NCBI RefSeq assembly: GCF_038039535.1
Contig: NZ_JBBPHP010000009.1
Location: 124,001-188,000 of the forward strand
Reading direction: 5' to 3'
Length of the DNA: 64,000 nucleotides
Origin: Catalinimonas sp038039535
GTDB taxonomy: Bacteria > Bacteroidota > Bacteroidia > Cytophagales > Cyclobacteriaceae
Both the position numbers and the translations under genes were made by a program. The stretch's first letter is position 1, and every line of letters begins with the position of its first letter. The notes below the pieces were generated by a model. The model was not told where the DNA came from and ran no database searches. It saw only the letters and a program-made list of their open reading frames with translations. Positions 46,121-55,428 of this stretch are shown here, piece by piece.

Positions 46121-46858
46121 ATGCAGATTAGTGTCATCATACCAACATTCAATGAAGAAGCCAACATTGGCAGGCTTGTCCGCTACCTGTCTCAACATGC
46201 GGGGAACAAGCTGGAAGAGATTATAGTAAGCGATGGGCACAGCAGGGATAACACGCTGAGTGCCGCAAAAGAGGCGGGGGCTACTACTATTCTTTCTCCA
46301 CGTCGGGGCAGAGCTACGCAGATGAACTATGCTGCTGCCAAAGCTTCTGGCGATGTGCTGTATTTTGTACATGCCGATACCACGCCACCGCCTTCTTATA
46401 TCGCAGATATACAGACTGCGCTGGCAGACGGTTATCTGCTGGGCGGCTACCGCTCTCGTTTTCTCTCTAAAAATCCATTTTTAAAAATCAATGCCTACTT
46501 CACCCGATTTGATGGGGAGGCTATGCATGGCGGAGACCAGACGCTATTCATCTACAAAGATTTATTTGATGAATTAGGTGGCTACCGGGAGGAGTATGTG
46601 ATTATGGAAGACTTTGAACTGATAAGACGAGCCAGAAAAAAGGCTTTATTCAGGAATATGCGCAAGCGCGTACAAATTTCTGATCGCAAATACCGTGAGA
46701 ACAGCTACTTAAGGGTGAACTTCGCCAATTTTGTGGTATTCAATATGTATCGCCTGGGGTTTTCTCCCCGCGCGATGCTAAATATCTATTCCAAACTGGT
46801 AAGAAACCCAAAGTCAAAAATTGAGCAGGAAACTTCTTCACCACTGCGGGCATATTAG
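46121..46858 (+). CDS. TIGR04283-family glycosyltransferase (GT2)
   Basis: A 245-residue GT-A glycosyltransferase. ISVIIPTFNEEANIGRLVRY opens the nucleotide-sugar-binding fold, VSDGHSRDNTLSAAKEAGAT follows, and YFVHADTTPPPSYI holds the DxD-type motif (ADT). GGYRSRFLSKNPFLKINAYF and the acidic VIMEDFELIRRARKKALF near 160-180 are typical of TIGR04283, a family found in arsenosugar and other small-molecule glycosylation clusters. The usual neighbouring TIGR04282 partner is absent. It is followed 31 bp later by the amidohydrolase gene. Confidence 0.88.
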   Translation: MQISVIIPTFNEEANIGRLVRYLSQHAGNKLEEIIVSDGHSRDNTLSAAKEAGATTILSPRRGRATQMNYAAAKASGDVLYFVHADTTPPPSYIADIQTALADGYLLGGYRSRFLSKNPFLKINAYFTRFDGEAMHGGDQTLFIYKDLFDELGGYREEYVIMEDFELIRRARKKALFRNMRKRVQISDRKYRENSYLRVNFANFVVFNMYRLGFSPRAMLNIYSKLVRNPKSKIEQETSSPLRAY

Positions 46859-46889
46859 GCATGATTTTATAAATTGCGCCTAAAAATTT

Positions 46890-48329
46890 ATGATGCCAAA
46901 CAAATTATACTACACAACATTATTCTGCCTGCTCATATTATTACCTATTGTAACGCAGGCACAGTCATACAAAAAGAAAACAGTCGCCTTCCTGGAAGAA
47001 CATCAAGATACTTACCGTGAGCTAGCGCTGGACATCTGGAACTATGCCGAACTGGGCTATCAGGAGAATAAAAGCGCACAGGCGCTACAGGATGAGCTTA
47101 AGAAGGCAGGCTTTATAATTGAAAGTGGTGTAGCGGATATTCCTACCGCTTTTGTAGCCAGCTACGGCAGCGGTGAGCCGGTCATCGGAATCCTGGGAGA
47201 ATATGATGCCCTGCCGGGGCTTTCCCAGGCCGCAGTTCCTGAACGGGAAATACTGGTGGAAGGTGCCGCCGGACATGCCTGCGGTCATCACCTTTTTGGG
47301 GTAGCCTCCGCTGCCTCAGCCATCGCTATGAAAGAGTGGCTGGCATCCAACAGGAAGTCAGGCACGGTAAAATTCTTCGGTACCCCTGCCGAAGAAGGGG
47401 GATCAGGCAAAGTCTACATGGTACGCGCCGGTCTGTTTGACGATGTGGATGTGGTACTGCAGTGGCATCCTTCCAGCGCCAATGATGCCAGCCCCGGCAC
47501 TACCCTAGCCAACAAATCCGGTAAGTTTCGCTTTTACGGAGAAGCTTCTCACGCTGCTTTTGCTCCCGAAAGAGGTCGCTCCGCGTTAGATGGTGTAGAA
47601 GCCATGAACTATATGGTCAATATGATGCGAGAGCATACTGAAGAAAGCTCCCGTATTCATTACGTCATCACCAAAGGAGGTGATGCGCCAAATGTGGTGC
47701 CTAATTTTGCCGAGGTATATTATTATGTACGTCACAAAGATGTGGCAGAGGTAAAGGATATGTGGAACCGTCTGGTCAATGCGGCCGAAGGTGCTGCGCA
47801 AGGTACAGATACCCGCGTAGAAGTAGAAGTGGTAGGCGGAGTATACAATATCCTCCCCAATGAAACGCTTTCGGAAGTCATGTATGAGAATTTACAATTT
47901 GTAGGAGGCGTGGAATATGATGCGGAAGAAAAAACCTTCGCTGAGAAGATATCTGAAACATTTGGCAAAAATGCAGTAGACCTCAGTATTGCCCAAGAGA
48001 TTCAGCCCCGACAGATGAGGGAAGGCAAAGCCTCCTCCGATGTAGGGGATGTAAGCTGGGCCGTGCCAACGGTTGGACTGGGGACAGCAACCTGGGTACC
48101 CGGTACTTCGGCTCACTCCTGGCAGGCAGTAGCCGCGGGAGGCACCAGCATTGGCATCAAAGGGATGATGGTAGCTGCCAAGACAATGGCGCTTACCGGC
48201 ATAGAGCTTTTCCAGAAACCTAATGTGATAGATGAAGCGCAGCAGGAATTTGCGCAAAGAAGAGGAGAAGGTTTTCAGTACGAAGCCCTGATCGGAGACC
48301 GCGAGCCCCCTTTGGATTACCGAAAATAA
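46890..48329 (+). CDS. M20D-family amidohydrolase (AbgB/aminoacylase-like), secreted
   Basis: A 479-residue enzyme with signal peptide (ending VTQAQ). Metal and catalytic features: ILGEYDALPGLSQ near 97-109, EGAAGHACGHHLFGVASAAS near 124-143 (H-x-C-G-H-D/H), and FFGTPAEEGGSGKVYMV near 164-180 with the Glu-Glu pair. A satellite domain at about 210-330 has GEASHAAFAPERGRSALDGV. SSDVGDVSWAVPTVGLG and SAHSWQAVAAGGTSIG occur at the C-terminus. The family hydrolyses p-aminobenzoyl-glutamate and N-acyl amino acids. It lies 31 bp after the glycosyltransferase gene. Confidence 0.92.
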   Translation: MMPNKLYYTTLFCLLILLPIVTQAQSYKKKTVAFLEEHQDTYRELALDIWNYAELGYQENKSAQALQDELKKAGFIIESGVADIPTAFVASYGSGEPVIGILGEYDALPGLSQAAVPEREILVEGAAGHACGHHLFGVASAASAIAMKEWLASNRKSGTVKFFGTPAEEGGSGKVYMVRAGLFDDVDVVLQWHPSSANDASPGTTLANKSGKFRFYGEASHAAFAPERGRSALDGVEAMNYMVNMMREHTEESSRIHYVITKGGDAPNVVPNFAEVYYYVRHKDVAEVKDMWNRLVNAAEGAAQGTDTRVEVEVVGGVYNILPNETLSEVMYENLQFVGGVEYDAEEKTFAEKISETFGKNAVDLSIAQEIQPRQMREGKASSDVGDVSWAVPTVGLGTATWVPGTSAHSWQAVAAGGTSIGIKGMMVAAKTMALTGIELFQKPNVIDEAQQEFAQRRGEGFQYEALIGDREPPLDYRK

Positions 48330-48630
48330 TATTTTATTAACATTTTACATGGATGAGAGGTGAGGTTTAGTGCTTCACCTTTTTTGTATTTAGAGTGTTA
48401 ATGTTCGTGGTGTTATGGTGTTATGGTGTTATGGTGTTATGGTGTTATGGTGTTATGGTGTTATGGAAGATACATTTATTATACAATAGTGTTCTTTACA
48501 GTAGAAAAAACCTTTTAATACTTAAGAATATTTGAATAAAGCTACAAACCAACCATAACACTAAGAACTATAACACCATATACTAACATTCTCAGCAAAA
48601 CTCTTATTTTAGCATAAAAACCCAGCGAAT
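48330..48630. other. Intergenic region occupied by the octamer element
   Basis: 301 bp between the amidohydrolase stop and the LemA gene. Apart from the octamer element nothing is seen. A short T run at 48380-48386 follows the gene but no clear hairpin precedes it. Confidence 0.5.
48396..48585. repeat. GGTGTTAT octamer microsatellite and inverted right arm
   Basis: (GGTGTTAT) repeated exactly seven times at 48409-48464, preceded by GTGTTAATGTTCGT. The inverted arm CCATAACACTAAGAACTATA followed by ACACCATA is at about 48550-48582. Together they form an element like that at 44899-45143. The octamer count is likely to vary by slippage. Confidence 0.85.
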
Positions 48631-49668
48631 ATGAGTTCTTCAGATGATGCGCTTGATCGTTACATGAAAAAACTGACTGAGTTGCAATATTCCAGACAGG
48701 AAACGCTTTATTCGGATGAGGAACTCAAACAGATCGCACTGGACTCCGGGCTTAGCGAAGCGGAGTGGCAGGAGGCTCAAAAACGAGCTGAAAACCAAAA
48801 GCAGAGAGGGAAAAATCATATCGTACATGCTAACTGGCAGGATGCGGTAGAAGAATTGGAAGCGGCTTGCGCCCTTAAGCCCAATGATGTTGAGGCCCAT
48901 ACAATGGCTGCCGAAGCTTATATCAATCGTGGAGGCACGCAGCAAAATTCAGACGATTTTCGGCAGGCAGAATATCATCTGGACCAAGCATTATTGATAA
49001 ACAGTAAGTACGAGAAGGCTTTCAAGCTCAAGAAAGAACTCAATACCCGCCGTGAGATATATACCACACAAACCCATAAAAGCACAAGCAACCGTAAATT
49101 TATTCGCTGGATGGTTCTGGGAGGCATAGCATTAGTTGTCATTATCTGGTACTTCACTTCTTACAACAGCATGGTAAGTGCCGAAGAAGAAACCATAGAA
49201 GCCTGGGCTCAGGTAGAAAATGTTTACCAACGCCGTGCTGACTTGATTCCTAATCTGGTAGCCACCGTAGAGGCCGCTGCAGATTTTGAGCGGGATGTGC
49301 TTACCGAAGTAACCAATGCAAGAACTCAGGCCATAAGCAGCAGCGTGGATCCTACTGATCTGACTCCTGTTGCCCTTCGTCAGTTTGAGCAAAACCAGGC
49401 AGCAGTAGGCTCATCCTTATCCCGACTGATGGCAGTGGCGGAGGATTATCCGCAGATTACCGCCACCGAAAATTTCCGCGACCTACAGTCACAGTTGGAA
49501 GGCACAGAAAACCGCATTTCAGTGGAGCGAAGGCGCTTCAACCAGTCCGTTCAGGCTTACAATGCCAAAGCCCGTAAGTTTCCTTATAATCTTTTAGGTT
49601 TTGATACCAAAGCCTATTTCTCAGCCAATGCCGGAGCAGAAAATGCCCCCAGTGTAAACTTTGATTAA
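48631..49668 (+). CDS. LemA-family protein with N-terminal TPR-like region
   Basis: A 345-residue protein. Residues 1-145 form a soluble helical domain with TPR-like repeats (NWQDAVEELEAACALKPNDV; DFRQAEYHLDQALLINSKYE). A transmembrane helix spans about 157-172 (WMVLGGIALVVIIWYF). The LemA domain follows: YNSMVSAEEETIEAWAQVEN, YQRRADLIPNLVATVEAAAD, RRRFNQSVQAYNAKARKFPY. The normal LemA protein is about 190 residues; the extra N-terminal TPR module is unusual. It is followed 2 bp later by a TPM gene and then a second, a conserved LemA-TPM partnership of unknown envelope function. Confidence 0.92.
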   Translation: MSSSDDALDRYMKKLTELQYSRQETLYSDEELKQIALDSGLSEAEWQEAQKRAENQKQRGKNHIVHANWQDAVEELEAACALKPNDVEAHTMAAEAYINRGGTQQNSDDFRQAEYHLDQALLINSKYEKAFKLKKELNTRREIYTTQTHKSTSNRKFIRWMVLGGIALVVIIWYFTSYNSMVSAEEETIEAWAQVENVYQRRADLIPNLVATVEAAADFERDVLTEVTNARTQAISSSVDPTDLTPVALRQFEQNQAAVGSSLSRLMAVAEDYPQITATENFRDLQSQLEGTENRISVERRRFNQSVQAYNAKARKFPYNLLGFDTKAYFSANAGAENAPSVNFD

Positions 49669-49670
49669 CT

Positions 49671-50321
49671 ATGTCCCAATCGCTTTTTACCAAAGAAGAA
49701 GTATTACAAATTAAAAATGCAGTAGTAGAAGCTGAAAAATTATCAGGAGGAGAAATAGTACCGGTCATTTCAAAACAATCTTCCTGGTACGAGCAGACGC
49801 TTTGGAGAGCCGGTGCACTGTTCTCTCTGCTTACTGCTATTATTCTTACCACCTTTTACTTAAGCTCAGACGCACTACTCTGGCTCCCTCCTTATTTATG
49901 GCTTTTGATCTGCACCACCGGAGGTATAGCCGGAGCTACAATTGCAGAGTCTCTCCCATTTGTCAAACGGTTTTTTATCAGTGCAGAAAGTTTGCGGCAG
50001 CAGGCCGAAGGCAAAGCCAAACAGCTCTTTGTAGAACAATCCATCAGCCAAACCGAGCAACGTACGGGCATTCTGCTTTATATCAGCTTTTTTGAAAAGC
50101 ATGCCAGCATTCTCCCGGATATAGGGATCAGCGAAGTGGTAGAGCAGCAAGTGTGGGATGATATTTTACAACAACTGGTCAATGATATGAGAACCAGTTC
50201 TTACGCTGCTGCTATTTCTCACGCAATTATCAGTTGCGGTAAGGTACTGGAAGAAAGTGGCATACAGAAAGCGGTAGATGATGATAATGAATTACCCAAC
50301 AAAGTGCATATTGATGAATAA
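49671..50321 (+). CDS. TPM-domain membrane protein
   Basis: A 216-residue protein. The N-terminal part of the TPM domain (LFTKEEVLQIKNAVVEAEKL, then SGGEIVPVISKQSSWYEQTL) is followed by two membrane helices (about 45-62 and 65-85) and a helical C-terminal half containing QTEQRTGILLYISFFEKHAS. This is the short TPM type found in LemA-TPM-TPM operons. It starts 2 bp after the LemA gene and overlaps the next TPM gene by 8 bp, so all three are co-translated. Confidence 0.88.
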   Translation: MSQSLFTKEEVLQIKNAVVEAEKLSGGEIVPVISKQSSWYEQTLWRAGALFSLLTAIILTTFYLSSDALLWLPPYLWLLICTTGGIAGATIAESLPFVKRFFISAESLRQQAEGKAKQLFVEQSISQTEQRTGILLYISFFEKHASILPDIGISEVVEQQVWDDILQQLVNDMRTSSYAAAISHAIISCGKVLEESGIQKAVDDDNELPNKVHIDE

Positions 50322-51420
50322 GCTCAGTACATATGGCTTACTTTGTTGGCTAACATTATTTGTTTTCTGTCTGCATGCAGCCCATGCTCAGGAAGTTCCC
50401 TATCTCTCTGCCCGAGTCAATGATTATGCCGACCTTATTCCTGATGAAAGTGAAAGACAATTGGAAGACAAGCTGTATAATTTTGAACAGCAGACAACTC
50501 ACCAGCTTGTCATCCTCACCATCAACAGCCTGGAAGAGGGAAATATTGAAGACTTTGCAGTACGTGCTTTTGAGCAGTGGAAATTAGGTCAGGCAGGCAA
50601 AGATAATGGCGTTCTTCTCCTTATCTCTTCAAAAGACAGAAAGTTGCGCATTGAAGTAGGCTACGGACTGGAGCCTTATCTCACCGATGCCAATGCCAGC
50701 CGCATCATACGGGATGTAATAGTCCCCTATTTCCGCCAGGACAGTTATGAGCAGGGAATCACTGCCGGTGCGGATGCCATTATGCGGCAAATTGAAGGTA
50801 CCGATGAGTTGACGGAGCCACAGGCTGCTCAAAGCAAAGGAAGTAGTTTTTTTCACTGGTTGCTCACTGCCATAATGAGCCTTATAGTATTGGGACTCAT
50901 ATTATTTCTGATCAAAAGGCACCGCAGGAACCGTCCCAGAGTAAGTTCGGAAACGGGGCTACCCATGAAAAAGCTGAGTGAAAAGGAAGAAGATGTTCAC
51001 CTTGACCGCGGGCAGCAGGTAGAGGAATCAATCGGTTCAGTAGATTATGATGTGTGGGTCTCGGGCAAAGAGAATGATGTGCTGATTATCCCCTATAAAA
51101 ATATTTGGGAACAGGCATACTCCAAATGCCCTAAATGTGGCTACCAGACTTACTACCGCAAAGAAACAAAAGTGGTCAGAAGTGCCACCTATGCGCATGA
51201 TGGAATCGGAGAAAGAAGGTATGCCTGCAAACACTGCGATTATACCCATACAAAAGAATATCGCATTGCCCGGCTTCAAAAGCAAAAAACAGTGATAATT
51301 CCTACAGGAGGAGGTTTTAGTAGTGGAGGCGGCTTTAGTGGTGGAGGGGGATTTTCCAGGGGAGGGTTCAGTGGGGGTGGTGGCTTCAGCGGTGGAGGTG
51401 GTGCCTCGGGGAGTTGGTAA
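50314..51420 (+). CDS. TPM-domain protein with zinc-ribbon-like motif and Gly-rich tail
   Basis: A 368-residue secreted membrane protein. ATG 50314 is preferred over the frame start at 50278 because it gives a good signal peptide (STYGLLCWLTLFVFCLHAAH, ending AQ) and overlaps the previous stop by 8 bp. The TPM domain (about 22-145) includes VNDYADLIPDESERQLEDKL and GVLLLISSKDRKLRIEVGYG. A transmembrane helix lies near 180-200. Then CPKCGYQTYYRKETK and CKHCDYTHTKEYR form a four-Cys ribbon. The tail is Gly/Ser/Phe-rich, ending GASGSW. Related proteins occur in thylakoid repair; here an envelope quality-control role is conjecture. Confidence 0.9.
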   Translation: MNKLSTYGLLCWLTLFVFCLHAAHAQEVPYLSARVNDYADLIPDESERQLEDKLYNFEQQTTHQLVILTINSLEEGNIEDFAVRAFEQWKLGQAGKDNGVLLLISSKDRKLRIEVGYGLEPYLTDANASRIIRDVIVPYFRQDSYEQGITAGADAIMRQIEGTDELTEPQAAQSKGSSFFHWLLTAIMSLIVLGLILFLIKRHRRNRPRVSSETGLPMKKLSEKEEDVHLDRGQQVEESIGSVDYDVWVSGKENDVLIIPYKNIWEQAYSKCPKCGYQTYYRKETKVVRSATYAHDGIGERRYACKHCDYTHTKEYRIARLQKQKTVIIPTGGGFSSGGGFSGGGGFSRGGFSGGGGFSGGGGASGSW

Positions 51421-51520
51421 ATTTTTATTCTGCAATTCTTCTCCGGCAGTTCAAAAACTTTAATTATATTGATTTTTACTTACTAATTCTGCATGTTTGT
51501 AGTTATCACTACTTAATTAA

Positions 51521-52063
51521 ATGCGTCGGATCTCTGCCATAGTGCTTTTGTGCGTTTTCTTCCTGTATCATATGGGATATTATGGTATTTATCTGCTCGC
51601 CAGCCAGCAGCTGGATGATCGTTGGCAACAAAAAGCCTATGATGAAAGCCTGGGTGAAGAAAATTTATTACATACCTCTATTCCTTTGGCCGTCCCTTAC
51701 CAAAGCAACCAGCAGAAGTATGTGCCTTCCTCCGGAAAAGTAGAAGTGGACGGTAATTTCTATCGCGTAGTAAAGCAGCGTTATGCTAATGATACCCTTC
51801 ATATCTTATATGCGCAGGACACTTTACAAAAAGAACTGAAAAAATCTGTTGACCAATGGATGGCTTCCATCATTCCACTTCCACAGCCCGATGCTGATGG
51901 ACAGCAACTCTGGATCAACCTCACCAAAAACTTTCTTATTCACCAGACTTTGTGTTTGGATGAGCCTGAAAAAAAATTCAATCTTTATCCTTACGGAGAT
52001 GTAGCAATTAAGCATTATGAATTCATCTCAGTAGTACCTATCCCTCCTCCCCAAATCTCATAA
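51521..52063 (+). CDS. Hypothetical exported protein
   Basis: A 180-residue protein with an N-terminal hydrophobic signal or anchor (residues 4-27, ISAIVLLCVFFLYHMGYYGI). The rest has beta character (KVEVDGNFYRVVKQRYANDT) with no recognised domain. It follows the LemA-TPM operon by 100 bp on the same strand and may share its transcription. Confidence 0.65.
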   Translation: MRRISAIVLLCVFFLYHMGYYGIYLLASQQLDDRWQQKAYDESLGEENLLHTSIPLAVPYQSNQQKYVPSSGKVEVDGNFYRVVKQRYANDTLHILYAQDTLQKELKKSVDQWMASIIPLPQPDADGQQLWINLTKNFLIHQTLCLDEPEKKFNLYPYGDVAIKHYEFISVVPIPPPQIS

Positions 52064-52402
52064 ATTAGATTGGTATCACAGTCTGATGAATTCCAGTAAG
52101 CGCGATATACTGGTATTACAATATCAATATGTAGTAGCATTACATCATTCGTCTGGCAGTATACCAAGCCATTTTAATTACTATACTCAAGGTATGCAAT
52201 GCGTTTAGCAGGATTGACAGCCTTTACATTACTTTCAGGCCCTGCCTTGTACACTTATAGCTGTGCGAAAAGATTACAGCGCCTAAAGTAAAAGTCTTTT
52301 CTATTGGATCAAGTCGTAGTACTGCCAGGATAGAAAAGCTTTATGCCGACTATAGCATACCTGGAGTATCAACCCCATTTTATTTCTTTAAACATTACAA
52401 CA
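52064..52402. other. Intergenic region without a gene
   Basis: 339 bp. It probably holds the promoter of the barrel/haloperoxidase operon. TATAGCTGTGCGAAAAG and neighbouring sequence show no consensus element. Nothing else is seen. Confidence 0.4.
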
Positions 52403-53329
52403 ATGCAAAAAATATATACCCTCACTCTATGTGTGCTGATTTTTCTCTTTTCTATGAGAACTGCTCAGGCACAAACACCTTCGGATGCTATTATGATGAA
52501 CAAACGCGAACTATGTTTTGCCCTGATGTATGAACATGGTTCGTGGGATCAATACTGGGAAGGAAGCGAACTTAGAAAAAACGCCACGGTAGCTACCCTC
52601 AACAGAAGAATGCTGGTTCCTATGGTAGCAATTGGCCTCTTGGATCAAGTAAACCTTATTGTCACCGTTCCTTATGTCAAAACTTTTTCCAGTGAGCCTA
52701 ATGGTGGAAAATTCTACGGAGCCCAGGGCTTTCAGGATTTAGGGCTCGCGTTAAAAGCAAAACTTCTCAACAAACAGCTTGGAAATGGAAACCTGGCTTT
52801 GCTTAGCACCTTGGGCTATTCAACTCCTATCACCAATTATCTATCCGATTACCGACCCTACAGTATTGGCTTTGGAGCGAATGAACTAAGCCTGAGAGGA
52901 ATTCTTGAGTACAAGTGGAATAATGGCATGTTTGTGCGCAGTTCATTTGCTCACCTTTGGAGGGGTCAGACTAAAGCCGAAAGAGACTATTACTACAATA
53001 ATGGCAGCTATTATACCCCCTGGATGGATGTGCCTAGTGCGTGGAATTTTGATGGCGTAGTGGGAATGTGGGCATTAGAAAATTCACTCAGGATTGAAGC
53101 CAGTTACATGGGCCTCAGATCCACCAGTGGTGATGATATACGGAAATACAATGCCGGTCAGCCTACTAATAGAGTCAATATTGATCAGTTGGGATTATTA
53201 ACCCAATACTATTTCAAAAAACCCAAAGGATTGGGAGTGCTGGCTTATTACAATCACGTCATCAATGGCAGGAATGCAGGTAAATTTTCCCTTATAGGAG
53301 TTGGCGTCACTTATCAGTTCAAGATCTAA
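52403..53329 (+). CDS. Outer-membrane barrel transporter-like protein (MetA-pathway type)
   Basis: A 308-residue secreted protein from ATG 52403 (MQKIYTLTLCVLIFLFSMRT, cleavage after AQAQ); an upstream in-frame ATG at 52343 would bury the signal. Strands such as RMLVPMVAIGLLDQVNLIVT and VPYVKTFSSEPNGG, then GAQGFQDLGLALKAKLLNK, match the transporter/phenol_MetA_deg group of barrels. The end GKFSLIGVGVTYQFKI is a typical barrel C-terminus. It is 19 bp upstream of the vanadium-haloperoxidase-like gene, so the two form an operon. The substrate is unknown. Confidence 0.8.
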   Translation: MQKIYTLTLCVLIFLFSMRTAQAQTPSDAIMMNKRELCFALMYEHGSWDQYWEGSELRKNATVATLNRRMLVPMVAIGLLDQVNLIVTVPYVKTFSSEPNGGKFYGAQGFQDLGLALKAKLLNKQLGNGNLALLSTLGYSTPITNYLSDYRPYSIGFGANELSLRGILEYKWNNGMFVRSSFAHLWRGQTKAERDYYYNNGSYYTPWMDVPSAWNFDGVVGMWALENSLRIEASYMGLRSTSGDDIRKYNAGQPTNRVNIDQLGLLTQYYFKKPKGLGVLAYYNHVINGRNAGKFSLIGVGVTYQFKI

Positions 53330-53348
53330 AACTACAACACTTCTCATC

Positions 53349-54893
53349 ATGAAAAATCATTTATTTATATATACTATTTGTACTTGTCTTGGGATTTTGT
53401 CACTGCTTTCCTGTGAAGAAGACTTGCCCACTCATATTAAGTTTGCTTCTTATGAGTATGCCAATCTGGATGAAAATGGAGGTAATTGGAATCCTATACT
53501 TCTTTCTGATCCGGAACAAATTGAAATTGCAGTACCTGATGATGTTTCTTCCGATGCTTACCAGGCCGAACTGTCCTCTTTAAAAGCAACAGTCAGTAAC
53601 CTTAGTAGCAGCCAAAGGGAAGCTGTTGAATACTGGACCAATAATCCTGTAATACGGTGGAATGAAATTGCATTGGAACTGGTAGCTAAATACAACTTAA
53701 TACCGGGGCCCAATGAAGATGGTAGTTATACTTTACCCGATCCGGCAAAACCCGACGGACCTTCCCTCTTCCCATTTGCACATCCTCCCTACGCGTGCCG
53801 TATGCTGGCCTATCTAAGTGTGGCTCAGTTTGATGGACTCGTAACCGCCTGGCACTACAAGTATAAGTTTAACCGTGAGGCACCTTATCAGTTTGATGAA
53901 ACGATTCAGCATGCTTATACGGATAACCGCCTACCCTCTTATCCTTCTGATGCCGCAGTACTTGCCATTGCTTCCAGAGATGTACTCTCTCTTATGTTTC
54001 CGCTGGAAAAGGAATATCTGGCTGAAAAAGCGGAAGAACATTTGTCAAGCCTGAGCTGGGCAGGAGCTCATGTGGAAAGTGATATTGCTGCCGGCAAATT
54101 GATTGGCACTGAAGTAGCAAAATTGGCAATATCCAGAGCAGCCAATGATGGGATGAAATATGCGCAATGCCCTAAACCTGTATCCGACTCCATTAAAGCA
54201 GCAGCCTTTGCAAGATTTGGCTGGCAATGGGATAATCTGGAGGAACCTGTGAGACCCGTTGGACTAACGCCTTTGTTCGGCAAAGTAAAAATGTGGAATG
54301 TACCTACTGTAGAAGAGGTACGCCCCATAGCCCCTCCTGCTCCCGGTACGCCCGAATTTGAGAAAGATGCTAGAGAACTCAAATACTTTGCTGATAACAT
54401 GAATAACGAATGGAGAAGGATTGCCAATTATTGGCAGGACGGACTTGGTACCTATACTCCTCCAGGACATTGGAACAGGATAGCTAAAGAACATATTGTC
54501 AAGAATAGTTTTAATCCCTTACGTTCAGCACGAACTTTTGCTTATATGAATATGGCGATCATGGATGCAGGAATTAGCTGCTGGGATGCCAAATATTATT
54601 ATCATTATCCTCGTCCTATACAAACAATTCCTGGCTATAAAACCATCGCAGGCACTCCCAATTTTCCCAGCTATACCTCTGGGCACAGTGCTTTTTCTGC
54701 TGCCGGAGCAGAGGTGCTTGCCTATATTTTTCCCAATGAAGCGGAAACCTTCAGAAACTTCGCGCTAGAAGCTGCGGAGTCCAGAATATACGGAGGCATA
54801 CATTACCGCTTTGATGCGGAAGTAGGAACAGATCAGGGCATCAAAGTAGCTAACTACACTATTGAGGTTGCTAAAAATGATGGAGCTGACTAA
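53349..54893 (+). CDS. Vanadium-dependent haloperoxidase / PAP2 superfamily lipoprotein
   Basis: A 514-residue lipoprotein; signal from ATG 53349 (FIYTICTCLGILSLLSCEED). The C-terminal PAP2/vanadate site is complete: KYYYHYPRP (K-x6-R-P), PSYTSGHSAF (the PSxxSGH motif) and SRIYGGIHYRFD (S-R-x5-H-x3-D). Residues about 90-400 are helical, with PPYACRMLAYLSVAQFDGLV. Members either oxidise halides with H2O2 or act as acid phosphatases, and the key residues do not decide between them. It is co-transcribed with the barrel protein gene; a clear terminator follows. Confidence 0.9.
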   Translation: MKNHLFIYTICTCLGILSLLSCEEDLPTHIKFASYEYANLDENGGNWNPILLSDPEQIEIAVPDDVSSDAYQAELSSLKATVSNLSSSQREAVEYWTNNPVIRWNEIALELVAKYNLIPGPNEDGSYTLPDPAKPDGPSLFPFAHPPYACRMLAYLSVAQFDGLVTAWHYKYKFNREAPYQFDETIQHAYTDNRLPSYPSDAAVLAIASRDVLSLMFPLEKEYLAEKAEEHLSSLSWAGAHVESDIAAGKLIGTEVAKLAISRAANDGMKYAQCPKPVSDSIKAAAFARFGWQWDNLEEPVRPVGLTPLFGKVKMWNVPTVEEVRPIAPPAPGTPEFEKDARELKYFADNMNNEWRRIANYWQDGLGTYTPPGHWNRIAKEHIVKNSFNPLRSARTFAYMNMAIMDAGISCWDAKYYYHYPRPIQTIPGYKTIAGTPNFPSYTSGHSAFSAAGAEVLAYIFPNEAETFRNFALEAAESRIYGGIHYRFDAEVGTDQGIKVANYTIEVAKNDGAD

Positions 54894-55428
54894 GGAAACA
54901 CATTAAAATTGTGAGTGAGCAGAGATTATTACCTCTCTCATTCACAATTATTTTGAGAATCTCCTTTTCCTGCAGTGGTATTTTGTAACCGTAATCTATA
55001 TGTGCTGGATACCCTTGAACTAAGCGATAAAGAAGAAAGAGGTACTGGCAAGTGCTCAAATCATGAACAGTGTTAATAATGGAGCTTTACCGGCAAACAT
55101 GGTCCATTTTCATTAAACTTATTTTCAGCTGAATTGGAAATTACAGAGCTTCACTACTTCACAGGACTGCTTCAGGCATTTATGCCAGAGGACATTGGGA
55201 TTGTCAATAAATTATTGATGTAAATATCAGCATTTAGCAACCTTACTTATTATTTGAAAATGAATTTGCTCTACTCTTGATGGCGTAGAATTATTTTAAT
55301 TGCCTATCTGTCAATAACTTAAATATTATCTGACATTTTTCTCAACCTTATTGTAACCTTTAAGCCACAATTATTGTATATACAACTAAATTTAACACAA
55401 GAGTTATTCTCAAACTAACAACAGTATT
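54894..55428. other. Intergenic region without a gene
   Basis: 535 bp with a terminator at the start and, beyond that, AT-rich sequence leading to the YceI gene. No consensus TAnnTTTG box with a proper -33 was found. Confidence 0.4.
54907..54956 (+). terminator. Terminator of the barrel/haloperoxidase operon
   Basis: Stem AATTGTGAGTGAG (54907-54919) with CTCATTCACAATT (54937-54949), 13 bp with one G-U pair, followed by ATTTT. It begins 14 bp after the stop. Confidence 0.72.
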
